From Algoriphagus sanaruensis (GTDB taxonomy: Bacteria; Bacteroidota; Bacteroidia; Cytophagales; Cyclobacteriaceae), in assembly GCF_001593605.1 (NCBI RefSeq), contig NZ_CP012836.1, positions 496,001 to 560,000 of the forward strand: 64,000 nt of DNA, given 5' to 3'. A program made the translations under genes and the position numbers. Within the stretch, counting starts at the first letter, position 1; each line of letters starts with the position of its first letter. This document shows positions 34,259 to 43,785 of the stretch, piece after piece. Under the pieces are notes generated by a model. It saw only the letters and a program-made list of their open reading frames with translations. It did no database searches and was not told the DNA's origin.

Positions 34259-35278
34259 ATGGACGATCAGCTGTACATGAGGAGAGCTTTAGAACTTGCC
34301 GAGTGGGGACGGGGCTATGTTAGCCCAAACCCAATGGTGGGGTGCGTGATTGTACATAATGATCAAATTATTGGGGAAGGATGGCACAAGGCCTATGGTG
34401 GACCGCATGCAGAAGTCAACGCTGTGAATTCTGTACTTCGCACTGAGCTTTTACCCGAAGCCACGGTATATGTGACCCTGGAACCCTGTGCTCATTGGGG
34501 AAAAACACCTCCTTGTGCCAATCTATTAGTAGAAAAAAAAGTCAAAAAGGTAGTCATAGCTGCCACAGATTCGAATCCATTGGTAGGTGGAAAAGGAATC
34601 GAAATCCTGAAAAATGCGGGAATAGAAGTTGAGTCAGGAGTATTAGAAAAAGAAGCTCGCTGGCAAAATCGACGTTTTTTCACCCAGATCGAAAAACAAA
34701 GACCTTATGTCATTCTCAAATGGGCCCAAACCCAAGACGGATTTGTGGCGAGGGAAAATTTCGATTCCAAATGGATCAGTAATTCAAGCAGCCGTCAACT
34801 TGTCCACAAATGGAGGACGGAGGAAGACGCTATTTTGGTAGGAAAAAATACAGCTTATTATGATAACCCTAGACTAGATGCAAGAGATTGGAAAGGTAAA
34901 AATCCAGTCAGAATCGTCCTGGATTCTAATCTAGAGCTTCCTTCAAATTTGAATCTCTTTGATCAAAGCATTCCTACCTTGATCTTCAACACTATAAAAA
35001 GCGAATCGAAGCATCATCTAGAATGGGTCAAACTCGCTGAGATTAATCCAGAACGTATTTTAAAAGAACTTTTTGACAAGAAAATTCAAAGTCTGATCAT
35101 AGAAGGTGGAAGTCAAGTTTTACATCAATTCATTCATTCAGAACTTTGGGATGAGGCAAGAGTGTTTAAATCAAAAAGTAAATTTGAGGCTGGAATTTCT
35201 GCTCCTTCCCTAAACAAAAAACCATCCGAATCTATTTCTATCGACACTGATCAACTCGATATTTATTACCATGGCTGA
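34259..35278 (+). CDS. ribD: Bifunctional riboflavin deaminase/reductase RibD
   Basis: RibD carries out two successive steps of riboflavin synthesis: deamination of the diaminopyrimidine, then NADPH-dependent reduction of the ribosyl side chain. The N-terminal deaminase domain (1-145) has the zinc ligands in GGPHAEVNAV near 48 and EPCAHWGKTPPCA near 75. The C-terminal reductase domain (about 150-339) has RPYVILKWAQTQDGFVA and IIEGGSQVLHQFI. The 339-residue length is a little shorter than usual. It overlaps msrC by 8 bp and follows the DUF4382 gene by 2 bp. Confidence 0.95.
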   Translation: MDDQLYMRRALELAEWGRGYVSPNPMVGCVIVHNDQIIGEGWHKAYGGPHAEVNAVNSVLRTELLPEATVYVTLEPCAHWGKTPPCANLLVEKKVKKVVIAATDSNPLVGGKGIEILKNAGIEVESGVLEKEARWQNRRFFTQIEKQRPYVILKWAQTQDGFVARENFDSKWISNSSSRQLVHKWRTEEDAILVGKNTAYYDNPRLDARDWKGKNPVRIVLDSNLELPSNLNLFDQSIPTLIFNTIKSESKHHLEWVKLAEINPERILKELFDKKIQSLIIEGGSQVLHQFIHSELWDEARVFKSKSKFEAGISAPSLNKKPSESISIDTDQLDIYYHG

Positions 35279-35756
35279 ATCACTTTTTCTCCCCAAAGAG
35301 GGCTCCAAATCCGAAACCTACGAAGCATTACTTCCTCAAATTGAGGCATTGATCACTGGAGAACCCGACCTATATGCCAACTTGGCCAATATAGCCGCTG
35401 CTCTTCGGGAAGCCTTCGGCTTTTTTTGGGTAGGCTTTTATCTTGTAAAAGATGACCAACTGGTCCTAGGTCCTTTTCAAGGTCCAATCGCCTGTACCCG
35501 CATCAATTTTGGGAAAGGTGTATGTGGTACCGCTTGGAAAGAAAAGAAAACTCAATTAGTTCCTGACGTAGATGCTTTTCCAGGGCATATTGCATGCAGT
35601 TCTGCCTCCAAGTCAGAAATTGTTGTACCTGTATTCAAAGAAGATAAAGTGGAAATGGTCCTTGATGTGGATAGCGACAAGCTGGCGGACTTTGATGAAA
35701 TCGATCAAAAGTACCTTGAGGAACTAATGGGTGTTTTGGGGAAAACACTTTCCTAA
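35271..35756 (+). CDS. msrC: Free methionine-(R)-sulfoxide reductase (GAF domain)
   Basis: This GAF-domain enzyme reduces free Met-(R)-sulfoxide with thioredoxin. The 161-residue sequence keeps the three functional cysteines of the family: Cys75 in GPIACTRI, Cys85 in GKGVCGTAW, and Cys109 in GHIACSSASKSE, corresponding to residues 84, 94 and 118 of the E. coli enzyme. Length is typical. It overlaps the end of ribD by 8 bp. Confidence 0.93.
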   Translation: MAESLFLPKEGSKSETYEALLPQIEALITGEPDLYANLANIAAALREAFGFFWVGFYLVKDDQLVLGPFQGPIACTRINFGKGVCGTAWKEKKTQLVPDVDAFPGHIACSSASKSEIVVPVFKEDKVEMVLDVDSDKLADFDEIDQKYLEELMGVLGKTLS

Positions 35757-35798
35757 TTCTGGAACATTCTTTAGGATATGAATTTTACTTAATAGTGG

Positions 35799-36560
35799 CT
35801 AAATGGCCGAAAGACAAAATGTTCGAACAATGCTGAGCGTTTTTTCCTGATCTTCTATCATCCCCATGTGGCCAACTCCTTGGAGCTCTACATAGTGTGA
35901 AAATCCATTTTGCTGTGCCCGGCTAGCTTCGATTTTTACTGCACCATCCTCAGTGCCTGCAATGAACAACTTGGGTCCGATGAAGTTTTTAACCACCTCA
36001 AATCGATCTTTACGATCGCGCATAGCTCCGGCATAAGCGATCAATCCATCCAGGCTGGACCGCTTTGCATCCTTGATGGCTAGCGAAATTTCCGAGGCCA
36101 ATTCTTCTCTTCGATTTTCTGGAAAAAGTGGAGGTACAAAAGAGGTGACAAATTTTTCTACACCGTTTTTCTTCAAAAAAAGAATCGTCCGGTCACGCAT
36201 TTCTTTTTTGTCTTGATCATCCGGAAAGCTGGTGGAATGAAACAAGCCTATGGCTTTAATTTGATTACCCATCAGTTCAAGAAGAGCCAAAGCAACATAT
36301 CCTCCCAACGAATGGCCAATAACGATGGGTTGGTGAATTTGATTTTCCTCTAACCATTCCTCAAGTTGGACCGCTACTTCTTCGAGGGAAATTTTATTGC
36401 TGGAAATGGGGCTATTTCCAAAGCCTGGAAGGTCTGGACAAATCACTCGAAACTGATCTGAAAGAGCCTCCGAAAAGTAGCTCCACATTTGTCCACTTTC
36501 GCAAAACCCATGAAGCAAAACCAAAGGCTGTCCTGAACCCTTTTCGAAAAAATGAATCAT
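35799..36560 (-). CDS. Alpha/beta hydrolase
   Basis: A 253-residue alpha/beta-hydrolase-fold enzyme. The nucleophile elbow is GHSLGG with Ser near residue 85, the oxyanion segment is LLHGFCESGQMW, the acid Asp lies in ICPDLPGFGNS and AGTEDGAVK, and the catalytic His is in GVGHMGMIED near the C-terminus. No signal peptide. The substrate cannot be read; relatives include esterases, haloperoxidase-like and menaquinone-pathway hydrolases. It follows dxs by 14 bp and is probably co-transcribed. Confidence 0.88.
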   Translation of the reverse strand: MIHFFEKGSGQPLVLLHGFCESGQMWSYFSEALSDQFRVICPDLPGFGNSPISSNKISLEEVAVQLEEWLEENQIHQPIVIGHSLGGYVALALLELMGNQIKAIGLFHSTSFPDDQDKKEMRDRTILFLKKNGVEKFVTSFVPPLFPENRREELASEISLAIKDAKRSSLDGLIAYAGAMRDRKDRFEVVKNFIGPKLFIAGTEDGAVKIEASRAQQNGFSHYVELQGVGHMGMIEDQEKTLSIVRTFCLSAI

Positions 36561-36574
36561 ACTATTTTACAGAA

Positions 36575-38488
36575 TTAGGATACTGAAACAACCTCAGTAA
36601 GACTCCGAACTGTTGCCGCAATTCCTGCCGGATCAAATCCACAGTCACGATGAAGCTCTAATTGTTCTCCGTGTTCTATAATTGAATCAGGAATTCCCAA
36701 GCGCTTCACTTGAGCCTGATAACCATGGTCGGCCATCCATTCCAATACGGCGGAACCAAATCCACCCATTAGACATCCGTCTTCCACAGTGATTACCTTC
36801 TTAAACTTAGAGAAAACTTCATGCAGCAACTCTTCATCCAATGGCTTCACAAACCTCATGTCGTAGTGTGCTGGATTTAGCCCTTCTTTCACCAAATCTT
36901 GGCATGCTTCGACTGCATAATTACCTATATGACCTAAGGTAAGGATCGCCACCTCTTCGCCTTCACGAACTATCCTCCCTTGACCAACTGGAATCTCCCG
37001 CATTTCAGTTTTCCACTCCGGCATGACGCCATTTCCTCTTGGATAGCGAATAGAGAATGGTCCACCATAACGTGAGGCCGTGTACATCAAATTGCGCAAT
37101 TCCTCTTCATTCATTGGGGCAGATACAACCAGATTTGGAATGCAACGGAAATAAGCGATATCATAAGCACCGTGGTGAGTGGGTCCATCAGCTCCTGCAA
37201 ACCCTGCTCGATCAAGGCAAAAAACTACCGGTAGATTTTGTAAACAAACATCATGAATAACCTGATCGTAGGCCCGCTGCATAAATGAAGAATAAATATT
37301 GCAAAACGGAACGAGCCCTTGAGTAGCCAATCCAGCTGAAAAGGTTACGGCGTGCTGCTCGGCAATTCCTACATCAAACGCCCGATCAGGCATGGCTTTC
37401 ATCATGATATTCAATGAAGATCCTGAAGGCATAGCAGGAGTGATTCCCATAATCTTTGGATCCTGCTCGGCCAATTCTACCAAAGTATGTCCAAACACAT
37501 CCTGGTATTTAGGAGCCTGAGGAGTGGATGGGACTTTCTTGAAAATCTCACCTGTTACTTTATCAAATGTCCCTGGAGCATGCCAAGTAGTTTTATTTCC
37601 TTTTTCGGCTGGCTCATAGCCCTTACCCTTGACTGTAACACAATGAAGAATTTTTGGACCCGGGATATCTTTTAGGTCCTTGAGAACCTCCACCAGGTGA
37701 TGTACATCATGGCCATCTACTGGCCCAAAATATCGAAGATTTAAGGACTCAAATAAATTACTTTGCTGAAGTACAGCTGATTTGATTGCACCTTCGACTT
37801 TTGAAATTACTTCCTGAGCACTTGAACCAAACTTGCTGAGCTTGCCCAATATTTTCCATACTTCGTCTTTTACCTTGTTGTAGGTGTGGGAAGTAGTAAT
37901 ATCTGTCAAGTAATCCTTGAGGGCACCCACGTTAGGATCGATCGACATGCAATTGTCGTTCAGAATAATGAGCAGGTTGGTGTCGCTGACTCCCGCATGG
38001 TTCATCGCCTCAAAAGCCATTCCCCCTGTCATAGATCCATCTCCTATAACTGCTACATGCTGAATGGGAGAGTTTTTGTATTTGGAAGCCACAGCCATTC
38101 CAAGGGCTGCCGATATTGAGGTACTGGAGTGCCCCACACCAAACGTATCATACTCACTTTCTTTTCGCTTTGGGAAGCCCGAAAGTCCTCCATAAATCCG
38201 ATTAGTATGAAATTTTTCTCGTCTTCCAGTTAGAATTTTATGCCCATACGCTTGATGGCCGACATCCCATACCAATTGATCTGTGGGTGTGTTGAGAACA
38301 TAGTGCAATGCTACAGTCAACTCAACAACTCCCAAACTTGCACCAAAATGCCCTCCATAAACGGAAACATTGTCTACAATAAACTGGCGAAGCTCTTCAC
38401 AAACTTGTACCAATTTATCTTTAGAAAACTTTTTTAAATCCTCTGGGGAGTTTATTTGGGCTAAAAGTGGTCCGGGAGTAATCTGCAT
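36575..38488 (-). CDS. dxs: 1-deoxy-D-xylulose-5-phosphate synthase
   Basis: Dxs condenses pyruvate and glyceraldehyde-3-phosphate, with thiamin diphosphate, in the first step of the MEP isoprenoid pathway. The 637-residue protein shows DVGHQAYGHKILTGR near 75, the ThDP-binding GDGSMTGGMAFEAMN followed by NLLIILNDN near 150, GPVDGHD near 255, and the transketolase part with VGIAEQHAVTFSAGLA and DRAGFAGADGPTHHG. The enzyme needs the same cofactor whose precursor is probably imported by the riboswitch-controlled receptor at 51-54 kb. It is transcribed with an alpha/beta hydrolase gene and diverges from the scpA operon. Confidence 0.97.
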   Translation of the reverse strand: MQITPGPLLAQINSPEDLKKFSKDKLVQVCEELRQFIVDNVSVYGGHFGASLGVVELTVALHYVLNTPTDQLVWDVGHQAYGHKILTGRREKFHTNRIYGGLSGFPKRKESEYDTFGVGHSSTSISAALGMAVASKYKNSPIQHVAVIGDGSMTGGMAFEAMNHAGVSDTNLLIILNDNCMSIDPNVGALKDYLTDITTSHTYNKVKDEVWKILGKLSKFGSSAQEVISKVEGAIKSAVLQQSNLFESLNLRYFGPVDGHDVHHLVEVLKDLKDIPGPKILHCVTVKGKGYEPAEKGNKTTWHAPGTFDKVTGEIFKKVPSTPQAPKYQDVFGHTLVELAEQDPKIMGITPAMPSGSSLNIMMKAMPDRAFDVGIAEQHAVTFSAGLATQGLVPFCNIYSSFMQRAYDQVIHDVCLQNLPVVFCLDRAGFAGADGPTHHGAYDIAYFRCIPNLVVSAPMNEEELRNLMYTASRYGGPFSIRYPRGNGVMPEWKTEMREIPVGQGRIVREGEEVAILTLGHIGNYAVEACQDLVKEGLNPAHYDMRFVKPLDEELLHEVFSKFKKVITVEDGCLMGGFGSAVLEWMADHGYQAQVKRLGIPDSIIEHGEQLELHRDCGFDPAGIAATVRSLTEVVSVS

Positions 38489-38620
38489 GTCGGATAAGGT
38501 TGGTATTTAGACTAGGAAAACATAAACAAGATGGGTTTGTTTAAACAAGCAATTGAAATGCCTTCTTATCCCCCTTCGGTCAATATTTCCCGAGTCCCCA
38601 ATTAATTTATCTTAATTGAA

Positions 38621-38628
38621 TATCTTTG
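38621..38628 (+). promoter_or_regulatory. Possible -7 box of the scpA operon
   Basis: TATCTTTG is an exact TAnnTTTG match. The predicted leader to the scpA GTG is about 38 nt. No TTG is found at -33. Confidence 0.4.
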
Positions 38629-38669
38629 GCTAACCAGTCGCAAAATTAATCCAATAATCCAGATATCCG

Positions 38670-39419
38670 GTGAGTTTCGAAATCAAATTACCCCTTTTCG
38701 AAGGCCCGTTTGACTTGATGCTGTTTTTCATCGAGCGGGACGAATTGGATATTTATGATATTCCTATTTCCAAGATTACCAATGACTTCTTGGATTATGT
38801 GCATCAATTGGAAAAAATGGAAATCGAGGTGGCAAGCGAATTTATCCTGTTTGCAGCTACCTTGATGAAAATCAAGTCTCGGATGCTACTTCCCAGACCT
38901 GAACTGAATGAGGCTGGCGAAGAAATTGACCCAAGAGAAGAGCTCGTTCGAAACCTTCTAGAATACAAGAAATACAAATCAGTCATTGAGGATCTTGCCC
39001 AAATGGAACAGGATCAGCTCTCACGGGAAAAACGAGGAAATATCCTCAAGGAGCTCCAGGAACTAAGCAAGGTAGACGACGTGGATGCTGAAATGCAACA
39101 TGTGGACTTGTACAAACTCCTGAAAGTCTATCAAAAATGTATGGCCAAAATGGCCTCTAGATCGGATGAAACCAAACATACGGTCATCCAATATCCGTAT
39201 ACCATTGAGCAGCAAAAGGAATTTGTTTTAGAGAAAATCAGTTTCAAAAAGCAGGTTCCCTTCACCGATTTCATTTCTTACAAACCCGATAAAATCTTCG
39301 TGATCTACACCTTCCTAGCCATTTTGGAGCTTCTTCAACTTTCTCAAGTCACCATCACCATTGGAGAAGGGTACAATAATTTTTGGGTGGAAAAGACTGA
39401 GCCCATCGCTGCAGCCTAA
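38670..39419 (+). CDS. scpA: Segregation and condensation protein A
   Basis: ScpA is the kleisin subunit of the bacterial SMC-ScpAB condensin that organises chromosomes. The 249-residue protein opens with LPLFEGPFDLMLFFIERDEL, followed by YDIPISKITNDFLDYV and MKIKSRMLLP, all strongly typical, and ends in a winged-helix-like part (FVIYTFLAILELLQLSQV). The start codon is GTG. scpB is not in the window. It is the first gene of a tight operon with a flippase-like gene, murF-alr and an ion channel gene. Confidence 0.95.
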   Translation: MSFEIKLPLFEGPFDLMLFFIERDELDIYDIPISKITNDFLDYVHQLEKMEIEVASEFILFAATLMKIKSRMLLPRPELNEAGEEIDPREELVRNLLEYKKYKSVIEDLAQMEQDQLSREKRGNILKELQELSKVDDVDAEMQHVDLYKLLKVYQKCMAKMASRSDETKHTVIQYPYTIEQQKEFVLEKISFKKQVPFTDFISYKPDKIFVIYTFLAILELLQLSQVTITIGEGYNNFWVEKTEPIAAA

Positions 39420-39422
39420 ATT

Positions 39423-40484
39423 ATGAAGTTAGACAACAAAAAAATCTTTGAAACCCTAAACCCAAACAAAGTCTGGGTACCGATTCTGATTGGGCTAGGG
39501 ATTGTTTTTGGGATGTTTTACTTCGATCCCAATCTAACTTCTGAAAATCTCAAGGTAATTGTTGATGCTTCGCCTTTATATATTCTTTTGGCGGTTTTGG
39601 TGATTTTCTTTCGAGACTTAGGTTACGTATATCGGATTCGTGAAATCACCGACCGAAAGCTCACTTGGGTCCGTGCGATCTATGTCATAATTCTTTGGGA
39701 ATTTGCTTCTGCAGTGACTCCTTCCGTGGTGGGAGGAACAGCCGTTGCGATGTTTATTCTTAACAAGGAAGGCATCAAAATGGGAAAGGCGATTGCCTTT
39801 GTCATGGTTACGGCAATCCTTGACAACCTCTTTTTTGTGATCGGAGCGCCGATTATTCTATACTTCGCCAAGGGTAGTATTTTTCCTGATAGCAAGCTTT
39901 TGGAATCCCAACTTGGTGATAGTCTTCAGGCTATTTTTTGGTTGAGCTATGGACTTTATGCAGGCTACAGTTTGGTGATGGCTGCTGCTTTATTTTATCG
40001 CCCAAGAGTATTCAAATGGCTATTGATCAAACTTTTTTCAATCAAATTCCTTCGAAAGTGGAAACATGATGCGCAGGAATATGGAAACCAAATCATTGAA
40101 GCCTCCCGACAATTGGCGGGGAAGTCTTTTCGGTATTGGTTGCCAATCGTCGGAGCGACAATTTTTATTTGGTCATCCCGATACTTGATGCTCAACGCCT
40201 TGATTTCCGCCTTTGTACCTCTAGACCTTTTGGATCACGTGATCGTTTTTGCACGTCAAGTGATTATGTGGATTGTCATGATGATCTCTCCAACTCCGGG
40301 AAGTAGTGGAACGGCGGAATTTTTCTATGGCCAATTTTTCGCACAATTCTTAGGACAATACACCTTTGTGACTAGTATTCTTTGGCGGCTATTGTCCTAT
40401 TATCCGTACCTTATCTTAGGAGCAATATTCCTCCCAAGATGGATTAGACAAGTGTTTTTTAAGCGAAAAAATTCTGAAAACTGA
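39423..40484 (+). CDS. Flippase-like membrane protein (LPG synthase TM-domain family)
   Basis: A 353-residue protein with about eight spans of the UPF0104 / lysylphosphatidylglycerol-synthase transmembrane family (PF03706). Family marks include RITDRKLTWVRA near 75, the SAVTPSVVGGTAVAMF region near 95 and TPGSSGTAEFFYG near 285. It has no soluble aminoacyl-transferase domain, so it is not a complete MprF. Relatives are thought to move lipids or lipid-linked precursors. It starts 3 bp after scpA and its stop overlaps the murF-alr start by one base. Confidence 0.85.
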   Translation: MKLDNKKIFETLNPNKVWVPILIGLGIVFGMFYFDPNLTSENLKVIVDASPLYILLAVLVIFFRDLGYVYRIREITDRKLTWVRAIYVIILWEFASAVTPSVVGGTAVAMFILNKEGIKMGKAIAFVMVTAILDNLFFVIGAPIILYFAKGSIFPDSKLLESQLGDSLQAIFWLSYGLYAGYSLVMAAALFYRPRVFKWLLIKLFSIKFLRKWKHDAQEYGNQIIEASRQLAGKSFRYWLPIVGATIFIWSSRYLMLNALISAFVPLDLLDHVIVFARQVIMWIVMMISPTPGSSGTAEFFYGQFFAQFLGQYTFVTSILWRLLSYYPYLILGAIFLPRWIRQVFFKRKNSEN

Positions 40485-42955
40485 TGGTATTGAATTTGAC
40501 AATTCCACAAGTTCTAGAAATCACATCCGGTCAGTTGATCGGCAAGTTTACCGCTGTTCCTATCAGCAAAATCAGCATTGATTCAAGACAAATCCTGCAG
40601 CCGGACCAAACACTTTTTGTAGCCCTCAGAGGAGCAAAAGCAGATGGAGCAGCATTTATACCCAACTTGATGGGTGAAGGAATTCAGCTTTTTTTAGTCC
40701 ATGAGGATTTTCAGCCTACTCCAGATCAGGAAAAAGACTGTGCATTTATCCGAGTTCGAGATACCCGTGTGGCCTTACAACAAATTGCCGCATATCAGCG
40801 AAAAAACTTTCCAAAACCTGTCATTGGCATAACAGGCAGCAATGGCAAAACCATCATCAAAGAATGGCTGGGGCAGGTTCTCAGCCAAAGCTTTACAGTA
40901 GCAAAAAGTCCCAAAAGCTATAACTCCCAGGTGGGAGTTCCTTTGTCGGTTTTTGGCATTGAATCGTATCATCAGGTCGCAATTCTAGAAGCAGGCATTT
41001 CCAAAAGAGGCGAGATGCAAGCTCTTCAATCCATCATTCAGCCCGATTTGGGGATATTCACTAATATCGGTTCGGCTCATGAGGAAGGATTTGAGTCTTT
41101 AGAAGAAAAAATCAGAGAGAAATTAATGCTCTTTGAGGATGCTAAACTTCTCATTTATTGCAAGGATCATCCGTGGCCAGCGAAGGAAATCGAGGGAAAG
41201 TTTGAAGAGATCAAAAGAGTAGCTTGGTCTATCCAGCCGGGGACAGATTTTTGTGTGAGCTACAAATCTTTCGAAGAAAAAACGAAAATCATTCTACTCA
41301 AAAATGACCTGAGTACGCTGACATTTTCAGTTCCTTTTTCAGACAAAGCTTCCTTAGAAAACATCACTCATGTTCTTGTAGCTGCGCTTACTTTAGGACA
41401 GGAGATTTCAGCCATTCAAGAGGGACTCGACCACCTGAAGCCGATTGATATGAGGCTAACATTAAAACCGGGAATCAATGATTCACTTTTGATTGACGAT
41501 ACCTACAATAATGATCTTGCAGGACTCAAGGTTGCCTTGGAATTTTTAAGTCAACAGCGTCCTAAGCGGTCTAAAATCTTGATTCTTTCTGATCTTCTTC
41601 AACAGGGCGCCCCTGAAAAAATTTATGGGGAAGTGGCAGATTTGACAAAATCCTATGAAATAGATCATATCATCGGCGTTGGGAAAGAAATTCAGCGCCT
41701 GAAAAGTCTGGTCGACTTGGAATTGGAAATGTATCCTTCAACAGACACGTTTCTTCAAAATCTTGATCCTGAACGTTTTCAAAACGACCTCATCCTCATT
41801 ACTGGAGCTCGTTCATTTGCATTTGAACGGGTGGTAAATCGACTTCAGCAGCGAATTCACGGAACGACCCTTGAAATCAACCTGAATGCACTGACGCATA
41901 ATTTCAATTTTTACAAACGGCAAATCGATCCAAAAACGAAGGTGATGGTGATGGTGAAGGCATTTGCCTATGGGGGTGGTGCTGCCGAAATCGCAAATCA
42001 CCTTCAAACCATGGGGGCAGATTACTTAGCGGTGGCTTTTTCGGATGAGGGTGTTACCCTTCGGAAACAAGGGATTCGCCTACCAATCATGGTGCTTAAT
42101 CCAGTAGAGGAGTCTTTTGATCTCCTTCGAGAGTACCAGCTCGAACCCGTAGTATTCAGTCCTGAATTCTTCAAAAAACTTGGGTATTATGCCCAAAACC
42201 ACCAAATCCAGATTCCCATTCATTTGGACTTAGACACTGGAATGCACCGTTTGGGATTTGAGCGACACCATATTTCGGAATTAAAAGCCTTGATCAAGCT
42301 ATTTCCTGAACTCAAAATAGCTAGTCTTTACACGCACTTAGTGGGGGCAGACGAGGATGAGCACCATGAATTTTCCATTCTTCAGTTGGAACAATTTATG
42401 GAAATGAAAGCTGAGGTAGAATCTGTCTTAGCCTATAAGCCGTTAATTCACGCCTTAAATTCGGCCGGAATCATCCGCTATCCCACTTATCAAATGGACA
42501 TGGTTAGATTGGGTATCGGCCTCTATGGAGTGGAAGTTACCGGAAAATATGACGGCTCTCTAAAACCAGTCAGCACCCTAAAAACGACCATTTCTCAAGT
42601 TAAAGAACTTCCGGCAGGAGCGACGATTGGCTATTCTAGAAAAGGGGCCTTACCTACGGGAGGCAAAATCGCCACTTTGGCGATTGGATATGCTGATGGA
42701 TATGACCGAAGATTTTCACAAGGCAAAGGATTTGTTCTTATCCAAGGTCGAAAAGCTCCAGTGATCGGAAATGTCTGCATGGATATGGTCATGGTGGATG
42801 TGAGTGACTTTGAGGAAATCAAGGCAGGAGATGAAGCGATCATCTACGGAGAGCAAATTTCTCTAAAAGAACTGGCTGACCGAATTGGGACCATACCTTA
42901 TGAACTTTTGACCAATATCAGCACTCGGGTGAAGCGGGTTTACTACCTAGACTAG
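40484..42955 (+). CDS. murF-alr: Bifunctional MurF ligase / alanine racemase
   Basis: An 823-residue fusion found in Bacteroidota. The N-terminal MurF half (about 1-450) adds D-Ala-D-Ala to UDP-MurNAc-tripeptide; it has the ATP loop GITGSNGKT with Lys122, TNIGSAHEEGFES and DDTYNNDLAG. The alanine racemase half (about 455-823) makes D-alanine; PLP would bind Lys492 in VKAFAYGGG, where many racemases read VKANAYGHG, and the second catalytic Tyr is in IGYSRKG. The C-terminus has GNVCMDMVMVD. The fusion puts two enzymes of the same D-alanine branch in one chain. It follows the flippase-like gene with a 1-bp overlap and precedes the channel gene by 23 bp. Confidence 0.96.
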   Translation: MVLNLTIPQVLEITSGQLIGKFTAVPISKISIDSRQILQPDQTLFVALRGAKADGAAFIPNLMGEGIQLFLVHEDFQPTPDQEKDCAFIRVRDTRVALQQIAAYQRKNFPKPVIGITGSNGKTIIKEWLGQVLSQSFTVAKSPKSYNSQVGVPLSVFGIESYHQVAILEAGISKRGEMQALQSIIQPDLGIFTNIGSAHEEGFESLEEKIREKLMLFEDAKLLIYCKDHPWPAKEIEGKFEEIKRVAWSIQPGTDFCVSYKSFEEKTKIILLKNDLSTLTFSVPFSDKASLENITHVLVAALTLGQEISAIQEGLDHLKPIDMRLTLKPGINDSLLIDDTYNNDLAGLKVALEFLSQQRPKRSKILILSDLLQQGAPEKIYGEVADLTKSYEIDHIIGVGKEIQRLKSLVDLELEMYPSTDTFLQNLDPERFQNDLILITGARSFAFERVVNRLQQRIHGTTLEINLNALTHNFNFYKRQIDPKTKVMVMVKAFAYGGGAAEIANHLQTMGADYLAVAFSDEGVTLRKQGIRLPIMVLNPVEESFDLLREYQLEPVVFSPEFFKKLGYYAQNHQIQIPIHLDLDTGMHRLGFERHHISELKALIKLFPELKIASLYTHLVGADEDEHHEFSILQLEQFMEMKAEVESVLAYKPLIHALNSAGIIRYPTYQMDMVRLGIGLYGVEVTGKYDGSLKPVSTLKTTISQVKELPAGATIGYSRKGALPTGGKIATLAIGYADGYDRRFSQGKGFVLIQGRKAPVIGNVCMDMVMVDVSDFEEIKAGDEAIIYGEQISLKELADRIGTIPYELLTNISTRVKRVYYLD

Positions 42956-42978
42956 GCTAGAAATTCTTAACTTTCAGC

Positions 42979-43785
42979 ATGAGGTTAAGTAAAAAATACC
43001 TATCACATGTCGTATTTGAATCCAATGATTCGGTCTCGCGAGGATTTGATGTCGTCTTATTGATCCTGATTTTTGGCTCAGTCACCATCGCAGTTCTCGA
43101 CTCGGTCCAATCCCTTCATGAAACCTATGGATCCATTTTTTATTCGTTAGAAATTGGGTTTACCTTACTTTTTACCTTGGAATACCTACTCCGGGTATGG
43201 TTGACCAGCAAAACCTGGAAATATGTCTTGAGCTTTTACGGCCTGGTTGATCTGCTTGCTATTCTGCCCGTTTTCTTAAGCTTCTTTGTCGCTAATACCC
43301 AACTACTCTCAGTCATTCGAGCATTGCGGCTTTTGAGAATTATCCGTGTGCTCAAATTGGGAAGATACCTAAGTGAGGCAAATTTTATCCGAGACTCACT
43401 CCGTTCCAGCGCCCCAAAAATTCAGATTTTCCTCTTCTCGGTTTTGACGATTGTTTTGGTCATGGGAACCCTGATGTTTGTAATCGAAGGACCCCAACAC
43501 GGATTTACCAGTATCCCAGTTTCGATGTATTGGGCGATCGTCACACTTACCACAGTTGGATTTGGGGACATTACCCCTTCTACTCCTTTGGGACAATTTT
43601 TTGCATCAGTCATTATGTTATTAGGCTATGCAATTATTGCCGTACCGACAGGTATTGTTACTTCCGAGATGAGCAAACGGAAAAAACCGGATGATTTCGA
43701 TTCCTTAAAAACCTGCACCAATTGTGGATTTGACCACTTGGAACAGGGAGATAAGTATTGCAGAAAGTGCGGGGGATCCGTTTAA
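42979..43785 (+). CDS. Voltage-gated-type potassium channel with C-terminal zinc ribbon
   Basis: A 268-residue ion channel subunit. Six spans are visible; S4 carries regularly spaced Arg (114-129, SVIRALRLLRIIRVLKLGR). The K+ selectivity filter is TVGFGD at 192-197, after the pore helix MYWAIVTLT. A short C-terminal tail ends in a zinc-ribbon-like double CxxC: Cys246 and Cys249, Cys261 and Cys264. It therefore should form a tetrameric K+ channel gated by voltage. The zinc-ribbon tail may control assembly or sense redox or metal, which is inference. Its stop overlaps the stop of the convergent CLC gene by 3 bp. Confidence 0.9.
   Translation: MRLSKKYLSHVVFESNDSVSRGFDVVLLILIFGSVTIAVLDSVQSLHETYGSIFYSLEIGFTLLFTLEYLLRVWLTSKTWKYVLSFYGLVDLLAILPVFLSFFVANTQLLSVIRALRLLRIIRVLKLGRYLSEANFIRDSLRSSAPKIQIFLFSVLTIVLVMGTLMFVIEGPQHGFTSIPVSMYWAIVTLTTVGFGDITPSTPLGQFFASVIMLLGYAIIAVPTGIVTSEMSKRKKPDDFDSLKTCTNCGFDHLEQGDKYCRKCGGSV

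Noticed and set aside
41939..41958. Short repeat of GTGATGGTGATGGTG in murF-alr
   Set aside because: It is just the codons for the hydrophobic beta strand VMVMV before the PLP lysine, not a regulatory repeat.
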